Assembly (NCBI RefSeq): GCF_016107395.1
Contig: NZ_JAAIKO010000007.1
Location: forward strand, 248,001 to 312,000
Direction of reading: 5' to 3'
DNA: 64,000 nucleotides
Origin: Streptomyces fildesensis
Lineage (GTDB): Bacteria; Actinomycetota; Actinomycetes; Streptomycetales; Streptomycetaceae
Shown: piece by piece, positions 11,007-18,441 of the stretch
Position numbering within the stretch: position 1 is the first letter of the stretch
How the letters are laid out: every line of letters starts with the position of its first letter
Translations under genes and position numbers: made by a program
Notes under the pieces: generated by a model
Databases searched by the model: none
The model's input: only the letters and a program-made list of their open reading frames with translations
What the model was told of the DNA's origin: nothing

Positions 11007-11987
11007 TCAGTCGTGCGGGACGACGGCGACCGGAGCGGCGGCGTGGTGCATCACGGCGTGAGTGACCGAGCCGATGTGCGCGCCGATCGCCGAGGTGCGG
11101 GTGCGCCGGCCGATGACGACCAGGCCCGCGCCGCGGGCGGAGTCCACCAGATGGTGCGAGGCCCGGCCGATCACCGCCTGTGCGGTGACCCTCACGCCGG
11201 GGAACTTCTCCCGCCACGGACGCAGCGCGTCCGCCAGCGCGGTCCTCTTCTGCTCGGCCAGCTCCCCGCCGACGTCCTGGTTCACGGCGAGGTCCGCGGT
11301 CCCGAAGCTGTAGTAGGCCGGGAGGTACCAGCCGTGGACGACGCGCAGCGCCGACTGACGCACGGCGGCGGCCTCGAAGGCGAAGCCGATCACGGCATCA
11401 CCCGGGCTGTTCAGGTCGAGACCCAGCACGACATGGCGGGGCGGAGCCGGGATGGTCGCCGTCTCAGTCCCAGTCGCTGTCGCGGTCGCGGTCGCGGTCG
11501 CGGTCCCAGTCGCGGTCGTGGTCGTGGAGGGGTCGGCCGGCTGCGCCGTCCCGTCCGGTTCCCCGGCCCGGACCAGTACGACGGGCCGAGTGGCCCGTCC
11601 CACGACCCCGAGCGCCACCGAGCCGACCAGGAAGCCGGCGACGGCGCTGAGTCCCCGTGAGCCGATGACCAGCATCTCCGAGCCGTTCGCGGCGCCCAGG
11701 AGGGCCGCCACGGGCTCGTTGGCGATCTGCTCGCCGACGATCCGCAGATCGGGGTGGCGCAGCCGCACCTGCGCCTCGGCGTCGCGCAGTACGCGATCCC
11801 CCCAGTGGCGCTGCGGGGGGCCGGGACCGCCCAGCGGCGTGTGCGGGGTGACGGTGTCGGGCTGCCATTCGCCTGCGTGGACGAGGCGCAGGGTCAGCCC
11901 GCGGCGGCGTGCTTCGCCGGCCGCCCAGTCCGCCGCGGCCATGCTCTCGGGGGAACCGTCCAGGCCGGCGGTGATGGTGGGGAACAT
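11007..11987 (-). CDS. Tandem universal stress protein (two UspA domains)
   Basis: 326 residues in two Usp domains. Domain 1 (about 1-150) has TAGLDGSPESMAAADWA at the start and the ATP-binding VIGSRGLSAVAGFLVGSVA. Domain 2 (about 190-326) has LGLDLNSPGDAVIGFAFEAA and VVIGRRTRTSAIGAHIGSVTHAV, then the usual PVAVVP end. This is the DevR-regulon type of tandem Usp. The linker is an odd Thr/Ala repeat (residues about 155-185) encoded by a run of six-base units at about 11471-11530. The start ATG 11987 has GAGAGG upstream. The 36-bp palindrome at 12057 sits 70 bases upstream. Its role is probably ATP-linked stress or dormancy survival. Confidence 0.92.
   Translation of the reverse strand: MFPTITAGLDGSPESMAAADWAAGEARRRGLTLRLVHAGEWQPDTVTPHTPLGGPGPPQRHWGDRVLRDAEAQVRLRHPDLRIVGEQIANEPVAALLGAANGSEMLVIGSRGLSAVAGFLVGSVALGVVGRATRPVVLVRAGEPDGTAQPADPSTTTTATGTATATATATATGTETATIPAPPRHVVLGLDLNSPGDAVIGFAFEAAAVRQSALRVVHGWYLPAYYSFGTADLAVNQDVGGELAEQKRTALADALRPWREKFPGVRVTAQAVIGRASHHLVDSARGAGLVVIGRRTRTSAIGAHIGSVTHAVMHHAAAPVAVVPHD
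11471..11530. repeat. Imperfect hexanucleotide repeat inside the stress protein gene
   Basis: Runs of GTCGCG with variants (GTCCCA, GTCGTG) encode alternating Thr-Ala/Thr-Gly residues in the linker between the two Usp domains. The units keep the frame, so copy-number change would only alter linker length. Confidence 0.75.
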
Positions 11988-12056
11988 GGTGTGGGCCTCT
12001 CTCGGGGATGTGGGGCCGGCTCCCGGCCGCCGGACGGCGGGAGGAGGGCCGCAGGA

Positions 12057-12092
12057 TCACCTGACCGGGGCCGATCGGCCCCGGTCAGGTGA
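12057..12092. promoter_or_regulatory. 36-bp perfect palindrome with DevR-type core
   Basis: Two 18-base arms without spacer; the centre is GGGGCCG-AT-CGGCCCC and the outer ends are TCACCTGACC. It lies 70 bases upstream of the universal stress protein start and 53 bases after the DoxX gene stop. It could serve as operator for the first, terminator of the second, or both. Confidence 0.65.
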
Positions 12093-12144
12093 CGACGGTG
12101 CACCCCACCTGACGGAACGGTGCTGGGCGGGTGCCGGGTGGGGG

Positions 12145-12768
12145 TCAGAGCAGCCAGCGGTGGTCGCGGACGACCGGCAGTCGCGCCCAGATCCGGCCGA
12201 GGCCCCAGACGGTGCCGGCGGAGGCGACGGCGAGCGCGATCATGACCGCCGCGTACAGCAGGTGGTAGTCGACGAGCGGGTTGCTGGACATGCTCAGCGT
12301 TCCGTCGGAGCCGTGCCGGGCCGGCGGCCATTCCGCCATCCACATCAGCGCCATCATGGCGGTGCCCGCGACGGCGGCGAACCGCAGTGCGACACCGGCC
12401 GTCAGGGCCACGCCGATGCTCAGCAAGCCGAGCATGAACAGCCAGTTCGCCCAGCCGGCACCCGCCCAGGAATGGAACGTGGACTCCATGGGACCGGCCG
12501 AGACCCCGCTGAGGAAGCCCTTCGTCGGCGAGCCGCCGTCGACCCAGCCCTTGCCGGACGCGGTCGCGTAACCCCAGCCGAACGCCTTGTCGAGGAAGGC
12601 CCACAGGAAGATGAACCCCGTCAAGACCCGGATCCCGGCGAGGACCCGTGCGCCGGTCGACGTGACCGCCAGAGCGGGCGCCGTGCCGGACACCGCCGCG
12701 GCACCGGCCCTGCGCCGTACCGGCAGGTGGAACCCGGTGTGCTGCTGCGGGTGCTCGTGGACTGCCAT
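12145..12768 (-). CDS. DoxX-family membrane protein
   Basis: 207 residues with four hydrophobic segments: ARVLAGIRVLTGFIFLWAFLDK at about 42-63, LFMLGLLSIGVALTAGVAL, AVAGTAMMALMWMAEW and LYAAVMIALAVASAGTVWGL. The pattern DK-FGWGYAT, then GP--SFHSWAG--W, is that of DoxX-like proteins, some of which are subunits of thiosulfate:quinone oxidoreductases or associate with oxidoreductases in the membrane. The frame is open to 12978, but GGAAGGG lies 9 bases before ATG 12768, so I choose that start. A degenerate shared operator (GGGCCGAACGTCCC, 12875-12888) lies about 107 bases upstream. It is probably a member of the dormancy regulon. Confidence 0.85.
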   Translation of the reverse strand: MAVHEHPQQHTGFHLPVRRRAGAAAVSGTAPALAVTSTGARVLAGIRVLTGFIFLWAFLDKAFGWGYATASGKGWVDGGSPTKGFLSGVSAGPMESTFHSWAGAGWANWLFMLGLLSIGVALTAGVALRFAAVAGTAMMALMWMAEWPPARHGSDGTLSMSSNPLVDYHLLYAAVMIALAVASAGTVWGLGRIWARLPVVRDHRWLL

Positions 12769-12874
12769 GATGGCCATCCCTTCCGGGATCTGGAGGACGG
12801 ACGCGGCAACCGCGTCCGCTCTCAATGTGCCGTCGCGGCAGCCGGGAGCGCAGGGGCCCGCAGTCCCGACGACC

Positions 12875-12888
12875 GGGCCGAACGTCCC
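12875..12888. promoter_or_regulatory. Degenerate DevR-type operator upstream of the DoxX gene
   Basis: GGGCCG-AA-CGTCCC matches the shared palindrome at all but one position of the right arm, about 107 bases before the start. A second partial copy follows at about 12896-12911. Confidence 0.45.
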
Positions 12889-13015
12889 TACTCCGAGGGC
12901 CCGTTCGGCCGACCGGGAACGCGCCCGGGCCCGGGATCCGCAGGTCTGACACCATGCAGCGAGTTCACCCGGCGCCACGGCACCGGTCGACGACCCCAGA
13001 AGGCGGTAGATCCCG

Positions 13016-13426
13016 ATGAGCAGGCCCGACGACCACGCGCGGCATCATCCGGTTGTCGTGGCGCACCGCGCCAGTCGTTCTTCCGACCTTCAGCTGCGCA
13101 TCGCCGACGCGATCACCAAGTTCGCCGGCTCCATGATGTTCGTCTATCTCCACGCCGTCGCCTTCCTGGTCTGGATGCTGGTCGCCGAGTCGAACCCCTG
13201 GCCCACATTGACGCTCGTCGTATCGCTCGAGGCGATCTTCCTGTCGACGTTCGTCATGATCGGACAGAATCGGCAGGCCGTGTTCCAGCAGGCCAAGGCG
13301 GATCACGACTTCGTCGAGCAGGAGCTGGAGCTCAAGACCAACACCGAGCTGACGCGCGCCATCCACGCCATGACCACGGAAATCCACCGCCGACTGGCAT
13401 CGGGCGACTCCGACGGCAACGCCTGA
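13016..13426 (+). CDS. DUF1003 family membrane protein
   Basis: 136 residues. The segment ADAITKFAGSMMFVYLHAVAFLVWMLV is the first membrane helix and PTLTLVVSLEAIFLSTFVMIGQNRQ the second, followed by a charged coiled-coil region ADHDFVEQELELKTNTEL. The F-GSM-F---H---F--W and LEAIFLSTFVMI-QNRQ motifs define DUF1003. Function is unknown. The start ATG 13016 has GAAGGCGG upstream. It is divergent from the DoxX gene and convergent with the next gene. Confidence 0.88.
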   Translation: MSRPDDHARHHPVVVAHRASRSSDLQLRIADAITKFAGSMMFVYLHAVAFLVWMLVAESNPWPTLTLVVSLEAIFLSTFVMIGQNRQAVFQQAKADHDFVEQELELKTNTELTRAIHAMTTEIHRRLASGDSDGNA

Positions 13427-13446
13427 CGTTCGGTGGTGCGGGTGCC

Positions 13447-14277
13447 TCAGAACTCCGAGTTGGCGAACCAGTGCGCGAGCAGTTCCTCGTCGCCCTCGAT
13501 CCCGAAGAGGTCCGCGTCACGGTCGAGCCGGCCGTACAGGAGCAGCAGCAGATCCGCTGCGGCGCCCCGCACGGTGGCGTCGGCGGCAGGCGTCGCCGAC
13601 CCGGGCGGGCGCGGGTCGAGCCCGAAGCCGTCGGGCCGCAGCCGGACCAGCCAGTCACCGTTGCTGTTGACGTCGCCGTCGCTGTCGCCGTTGACGTCCG
13701 TGCACTGGAACCGGATGGTCTTCCCGTCGCCGCGCAGGTTGGACACCTTGGGCGCGAAGGACGCGGCGAACGGCAGATTGGTCAGGAACTCGTCGACGCC
13801 GTCGGCCGCCAGGTCTCGGTCGATCACCGGTCGCAGGTCCAGGGCGCGTTCCGCGTCGGTGCGGTGCACCAGCGTCTCGAAGAGCATCCGCCGCACCCAG
13901 AACCGGGCATGGTGATCCGCGCCCCACACCCACATCGGGGCATCGGGCTCGGTGGCCGCGAAGGCGCTCGCGGCCTCGGCGGCGCTCGCCGTCAACCAGT
14001 CGGGGTAGCCGTCCTCGGCCGGAGGCAGCCGCAGCTCGACGTCGCGGCTCCTGGGCCGTTCCTGGACCTGCTGGCGCAGCAGGACGGAGAACCAGCGCTG
14101 CACGCTCCCGGTGTGCTTGACCAGGTCGGCAAGCGTCCAGCCCGGGCAGCTCGGCACCGAGGTCGTCAGGTCGGCGCCCTTGACCGCCGCCACGAAGCGA
14201 TCGGTCTCGGTGGCGACGGCAGCGCGGTGATCGGCCGACGTCACTGTGCGTCGCGAATGATCCGACGATGTGCTCAC
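13447..14277 (-). CDS. Maleylpyruvate isomerase family, mycothiol-dependent enzyme
   Basis: 276 residues of the DinB-like mycothiol-dependent fold: an N-terminal helix with ATETDRFVAAVKGADLTTSVPSCPGW, TLADLVKHTGSVQRW (metal-ligand His), DAPMWVWGADHHARFWVRRMLFETLVHRTDAE (second His set in E-LVHR-DAE), and a C-terminal SCP2-like part ending LLLLLYGRLD. A GTG start at 14277 has CGGAGG 9 bases upstream. It probably uses mycothiol for isomerisation or detoxification; the substrate is unknown. A low-complexity Asp/Asn/Gly insertion (DVNGDSDGDVNSNGD, about 196-210) sits between the two domains and is encoded by near-repeats. Confidence 0.82.
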   Translation of the reverse strand: MSTSSDHSRRTVTSADHRAAVATETDRFVAAVKGADLTTSVPSCPGWTLADLVKHTGSVQRWFSVLLRQQVQERPRSRDVELRLPPAEDGYPDWLTASAAEAASAFAATEPDAPMWVWGADHHARFWVRRMLFETLVHRTDAERALDLRPVIDRDLAADGVDEFLTNLPFAASFAPKVSNLRGDGKTIRFQCTDVNGDSDGDVNSNGDWLVRLRPDGFGLDPRPPGSATPAADATVRGAAADLLLLLYGRLDRDADLFGIEGDEELLAHWFANSEF

Positions 14278-14599
14278 CGTGGCGTACCTCCGTGATATCT
14301 CCGGGCCCGGGAGTCGACGGTCCGGGCAGCCGGATTTCTCCTCGCAGCCTGCCACAGCACCGGCCGGGGGCGGCCGACCGCACCCAGGCATCGCGGGCGG
14401 CACGTACCCGGGGCCGGGTCCGGTCCCACCGCCCGGGGACCCCCATGCCCAAAGATTTACCGCCAATGGTATAGACAACAACTACTTCTCCCGTCCACTA
14501 TGGGCGGTATGTAGCGGGTCGTGGGACAGATCCCAGCCTGGACCCGGCCGCTCCGGCGATTCCGGTGAATCCGGCGCCCGGGTGAACGAGGAGGCGGTC
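14278..14599. other. Intergenic region with candidate DasR-like site
   Basis: 322 bases between two divergent genes. No ORF is supported. At 14465-14480 the sequence AATGGTATAGACAACA matches most of the DasR-responsive element consensus around TGGT-TAGAC. No chitin or GlcNAc gene is nearby, so the match may be fortuitous. Confidence 0.3.
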
Positions 14600-14980
14600 A
14601 TGTCCACGGCGGACACCTATCGGGGTCGTGCGCGGATCGCCGCCTATCTCCGCTGCTACCCGTACGACCAATGGCGGATGGCCGTCCATCTGCACGCCCT
14701 CGAGGAGCACGCCGACCGGCTCGGCCACCACGCCCCGGAGATCTTCCTGGACAACGGCGTCTCCTGTCGGGCCGTGCGGCCGGAGCTGAGCCTGCTGCTC
14801 GCCCGGGTCGCGGTGGGGACCATCGACACGGTGTTGATACCCGGTCGCTGGGTGTTCTCCCTCGACGACCGTACGGCCGACTCCGTGATGGACTTCGTCC
14901 GGGGATGCGGCGCCGAGGTCGTCGAACTTCCGCAGCGCCGGGAACTCTCCCCCTCGCCGTACCCCTCCCTCGCCGGCTAG
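14600..14980 (+). CDS. Serine-recombinase N-terminal-like hypothetical protein
   Basis: 126 residues. The opening RARIAAYLRCYPYDQWRMAVHLHALEEHADRLG resembles the first strand and helix of the resolvase catalytic domain (YxRxS-like), followed by EIFLDNGVSCR--RPEL--LLARVAVGTIDTVLIPGRWVFSLDD. The catalytic Ser is replaced by Cys-Tyr-Pro (RCYPYD), and there is no DNA-binding or zinc-ribbon C-terminus. It is therefore probably a domesticated, non-recombining relative found in streptomycetes. Start ATG 14600 is preceded by GAGGAGG. Its function is unknown. Confidence 0.65.
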   Translation: MSTADTYRGRARIAAYLRCYPYDQWRMAVHLHALEEHADRLGHHAPEIFLDNGVSCRAVRPELSLLLARVAVGTIDTVLIPGRWVFSLDDRTADSVMDFVRGCGAEVVELPQRRELSPSPYPSLAG

Positions 14981-15075
14981 GGCGGACAGCGAACGCTCTG
15001 AACGCAACAGAGCCGACCGCCGCCCCTCCGACCGGCTCCCGTGTCCCCTCGTCGGACAACCACTACAGTGTGGGC

Positions 15076-15726
15076 ATGTCCGGTGAATTGGTACCCGATC
15101 ACGGCGAACTGCGCGCGTCTCACGAAGACCGGGACCAGGTCGTGGAGCGGCTGCGGGTCGCCGCAGGAGACGGCCGGCTGACCGCCGAAGAGCTGGACGA
15201 ACGGCTCGAGGTGGCGTTGACGGCGCGTACCTACCGAGAACTCGAAGCGGTGCTCACCGATCTGCCGGCGCCCGGACCGGCGTGGGCGGGTGGCGGTGTC
15301 CCCTCCCCCGCACCGAAGGACAGGTCGCGGATCGCGGTCGACAGCGCGAGCGCGAAGCGGGAGGGCACGTGGTCGGTGCCCCGGCAGATGGAGATCGAGT
15401 CCAACAGCGGCTCCGTCGTTCTCGACTTCACCCGTGCCGTCATCGGATCGCCCACCCTGGAGATCGAAGCGTCGGTGCGCAGCGGGTCGGTGACCCTGAT
15501 AGTGCCGCCGGACGTTTTCGTGGACGTCGACGAGGTCGCGGTGAGCAGCGGCAGCGTGCGCCATCGGGCGCACGTCTCCGCCGGGACGCCGATCCGGCTG
15601 CGTATCCATGTGACGGGGAAGGTGCGCAGCGGCAGCATCACGGTGCGACCGCCCAAGCCGCCCCGCCGCGGTTTCCTGCAGTGGCTGCTGCGCCGGCCCG
15701 GGCCGATGAAGTCGATCGCCCGCTGA
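15076..15726 (+). CDS. DUF1707 / SHOCT-like protein
   Basis: 216 residues. The N-terminal 55 residues hold the DUF1707 signature (ELRASHEDRDQVVERLRVA--DGRLTAEELDERLE-AL-ARTY-EL--VLTDLP). A beta-rich C-terminal part follows with the repeated strand pattern SGSVVLDF, SGSVTLIVP, SGSVRHRA, SGSITVRPP, resembling DUF4097/LiaF-like wall-stress sensors. There is no membrane segment and no signal peptide. The start ATG 15076 gives the conserved DUF1707 entry; the longer frame upstream is not supported. The next gene is convergent. Confidence 0.85.
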   Translation: MSGELVPDHGELRASHEDRDQVVERLRVAAGDGRLTAEELDERLEVALTARTYRELEAVLTDLPAPGPAWAGGGVPSPAPKDRSRIAVDSASAKREGTWSVPRQMEIESNSGSVVLDFTRAVIGSPTLEIEASVRSGSVTLIVPPDVFVDVDEVAVSSGSVRHRAHVSAGTPIRLRIHVTGKVRSGSITVRPPKPPRRGFLQWLLRRPGPMKSIAR

Positions 15727-15774
15727 CGTAGAGCGTGGCGGCGTCGACTGCGGCCTACGGGGCGGCCCGTTCCG

Positions 15775-18246
15775 CTACGCGTCGGCCCGTTCCGCGCTGC
15801 CCGCGGGCGGCAGGTCCTGTTCGGCCCAGATCGTCTTGCCCGTCGGCGTGTAGCGCGTTCCCCAGTGCTCGGTCATCTGGGCGATGAGGAAGAGGCCACG
15901 GCCGCCTTCGTCGTCGCTCGCCGCATGGCGCATATGGGGTGAGGTGTGTCCGGAGTCGGAGACCTCGCAGATGAGGGTCTGATCGCGGATGAGCCGCAGC
16001 AGGATGGGGCCCTCGGCGTAGCGGATGGCATTGGTGACCAGCTCGCTGACGATCAGTTCGGTGGTGAACGAGACGTCGTCCAGGCCCCATTCGCCGAGCT
16101 GCCCGGTGGCAGCGGCGCGGGCGCGGCCGACCATGACCGGGTCGGCGGCCAGCTCCCACACGGCAACCCGGTACTTGTCGAGCCTCCGTGTGCGGACGAG
16201 GAGCAGGGCCGCGTCGTCGTCCGACGGCCCGGGGAGCAGCGTCGAGACGGTCCGGTCGGCGAGCTCTTCCAGGGGGCGCCGGTGCTCGGCGAGGATTTCG
16301 TCGAGCCGGTCGAGCCCGGCGTCGATGTCGCGGTCGGAGGACTGGACCAGACCATTGGTGAAGAGCGCGATGAGGCTGCCCGCGGGCAGCTGCAGGTCCG
16401 TGCCCTCGAAGGGCAGGCCGCCCAGTCCCAGGGGCGGGCCCGCGGGAAGCTCCGGATAGCTGACGAGGCCGCTCTCCGCGTCGACCACGGCCGGCACCGG
16501 GTGGCCCGCGCGCGCCATGCTGCACTGTCCGGTCACCGGGTCGTACACCGCGTACAGGCAGGTCGCGCCGACCGCTTCGTCGTCCTCCGGCCCGCCGCCC
16601 CGCACGCCCCTGACCGCGGCCCACTCCTTGGCGGACTGCCCGACCAGGTTGTCCAGCCGGGTCAGGAGTTCGTCCGGGGCGAGGTCCAGCTGGGCGAGCA
16701 CCCGGACGCTGGTGCGCAGCCGCCCCATGGTGGCGGCGGCTCCCAGGCCGTGCCCGACCACGTCCCCGACCACCAGGCCGACACGTGTGCCCGACAGCGG
16801 AATGACGTCGAACCAGTCGCCGCCGACCCCGGCCCGGCTGTCGGCGGGCAGATACCGGTACGCCAGCTCGACGGCTGTCTGCGGCGGCAGGCTCTGCGGC
16901 AGCAGGCTCCGTTGCAGTCTGAGGGCGGCCGTGTGCTCACGGGTGAACCGGCGGGCGTTGTCGATACAGACCGCGGTACGCGCGACGAGCTCGTCGGCGA
17001 GGTCCAGCTCACCTTCGTCGAACGGGTTGGTGTCCCGGTCCCGGAAGAACGTGACGAGCCCGATCGGGCTGCGCCCGGCCCGTAGCGGCACGGCAAGACA
17101 CGAGCGGAGCAGCGGTTCCCGCGTGTCCTTCACGTCGTGCGCTGTGCCCTGCGGTTTCGTGCCGGTCTCCAGGACCTTCCGGCCCAAGGTCAGGCTGCGG
17201 GCCTGGGCCGATGCCGGTGGGTAGTCGACCAACTGTCGCGCCGTACGTCGCCGGCCCCCCTCGGCCGTCGTCCCGCCGTCCTGCCCGGTCTCCCCCCACA
17301 TTCGGACCAGCCGCCGTCCGGCCGTGGTCCCCGGCGTGGTCTGGTCCCCCTCCAGTACCGCCTCCAGCAGGTCCACGGTGACCGAGTCCGCGAACTGCGG
17401 GACGGCGACCTCGGCGAGCTCCCGGGCCGTGCGGCTCATGTCCAGGGTCGTACCGATGCGCGCTCCGGCGCGCACCAGCAGGGCCAGTCGCTGCTGGGCC
17501 CGGTAACGGTCGGTGATGTCCACCGACTCCTCGCACATGCCCAGCGAATTGCCCTGGGCGTCCTGAAGCCGGTAGTAGGAGCACGACCAGACGCGGTCGT
17601 GCTCCGGATCGACGGGCGCGCGGCCGCCGTAGTGCAGATCGATGACGGGCTCGCCGGTGGCGAACACCTTCCTCATGACCTGTTCCAGCGTGGACGGATA
17701 CCCCTCGGACAGAATCTCGGCGTCCAGGATCATCTCGTCCGGGGACATGCCGACGTACTGGGTGGACCCCATTTCGCGGTTCAGCTCGGCGTTGATCCAC
17801 ATCACCCGCATGTCGGCGTTGTAGATGGCGAGGCCGACGGAGGAACGGGTGATGAGCCCCTGCAGCATCGCCTGCCGGGCCTCCCACTGGGCCAGCTCCT
17901 CGGAATCGGCGGCTACGAGGAGCCAGGCCGGCCCGGCCCCTTCGGAGGAGACCGGGACCATCGTCGTGGCGATCCGCAGCGAGCGGCCGTCCCGGTGCCG
18001 CAGATGGAGGACCACGCTGCGGGTACTCCGCTCCGCCCCTGGCGGGCCGGCGTGCTCGCCGGTGCCCGCACGGCGCCCCAGCAGGTCGTCAGCGGGGCGT
18101 CCGAGCACGTCGTGCGCCTCGTAGCCGAGCAGCTCCGCCGCCGCCGGGCTCCACCCGATGACCCTGCCACGGGCATCGACAACCGCTGTGGCTGCTCTCG
18201 TGACGTCGAGGGGTCCACGGGAGTCCACCCCGTCAGCTCCGTCCAT
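15775..18246 (-). CDS. PAS-GAF-SpoIIE phosphatase with anti-sigma-type ATPase domain
   Basis: 823 residues with four modules. Two PAS domains (about 15-90 with GWSPAAAELLGYEAHDVLGRP, and 125-250 with MWINAELNREMGSTQYVGMSP) are followed by a GAF domain (about 255-440) and a PP2C/SpoIIE phosphatase (about 455-680: GVGGDWFDVIPL, VGDVVGHGLGAAATMGRLR, SMARAGHPVPAV). The last module is an RsbW-like HATPase (about 700-815: ELIVSELVTNAIRYAEGP, then GRGLFLIAQMTEHWGTRYTPTGKTIWAEQ). It probably dephosphorylates an anti-anti-sigma factor and may bind sigma or anti-anti-sigma partners in response to a ligand or redox cue. ATG 18246 has AAGGCGG upstream. No cognate anti-sigma or sigma gene is adjacent. Confidence 0.93.
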   Translation of the reverse strand: MDGADGVDSRGPLDVTRAATAVVDARGRVIGWSPAAAELLGYEAHDVLGRPADDLLGRRAGTGEHAGPPGAERSTRSVVLHLRHRDGRSLRIATTMVPVSSEGAGPAWLLVAADSEELAQWEARQAMLQGLITRSSVGLAIYNADMRVMWINAELNREMGSTQYVGMSPDEMILDAEILSEGYPSTLEQVMRKVFATGEPVIDLHYGGRAPVDPEHDRVWSCSYYRLQDAQGNSLGMCEESVDITDRYRAQQRLALLVRAGARIGTTLDMSRTARELAEVAVPQFADSVTVDLLEAVLEGDQTTPGTTAGRRLVRMWGETGQDGGTTAEGGRRRTARQLVDYPPASAQARSLTLGRKVLETGTKPQGTAHDVKDTREPLLRSCLAVPLRAGRSPIGLVTFFRDRDTNPFDEGELDLADELVARTAVCIDNARRFTREHTAALRLQRSLLPQSLPPQTAVELAYRYLPADSRAGVGGDWFDVIPLSGTRVGLVVGDVVGHGLGAAATMGRLRTSVRVLAQLDLAPDELLTRLDNLVGQSAKEWAAVRGVRGGGPEDDEAVGATCLYAVYDPVTGQCSMARAGHPVPAVVDAESGLVSYPELPAGPPLGLGGLPFEGTDLQLPAGSLIALFTNGLVQSSDRDIDAGLDRLDEILAEHRRPLEELADRTVSTLLPGPSDDDAALLLVRTRRLDKYRVAVWELAADPVMVGRARAAATGQLGEWGLDDVSFTTELIVSELVTNAIRYAEGPILLRLIRDQTLICEVSDSGHTSPHMRHAASDDEGGRGLFLIAQMTEHWGTRYTPTGKTIWAEQDLPPAGSAERADA

Positions 18247-18441
18247 CGCACAGTTCCGCCTTAATCCACTACCTCATGGTGGGCCCGGAGCCCTGGCGCC
18301 ACAACCGCTCCGGTACGCCCGGGGCTCCCCCGTCGGGCACCGGCCGGGTCCGCCCCACCCACCGGTACACCCGAATGGCGCAACCACGAGCCCGGCCCCA
18401 CCACCGGGCCGGCGGCGTACGGCCGCCGGGCAGCACCACCG

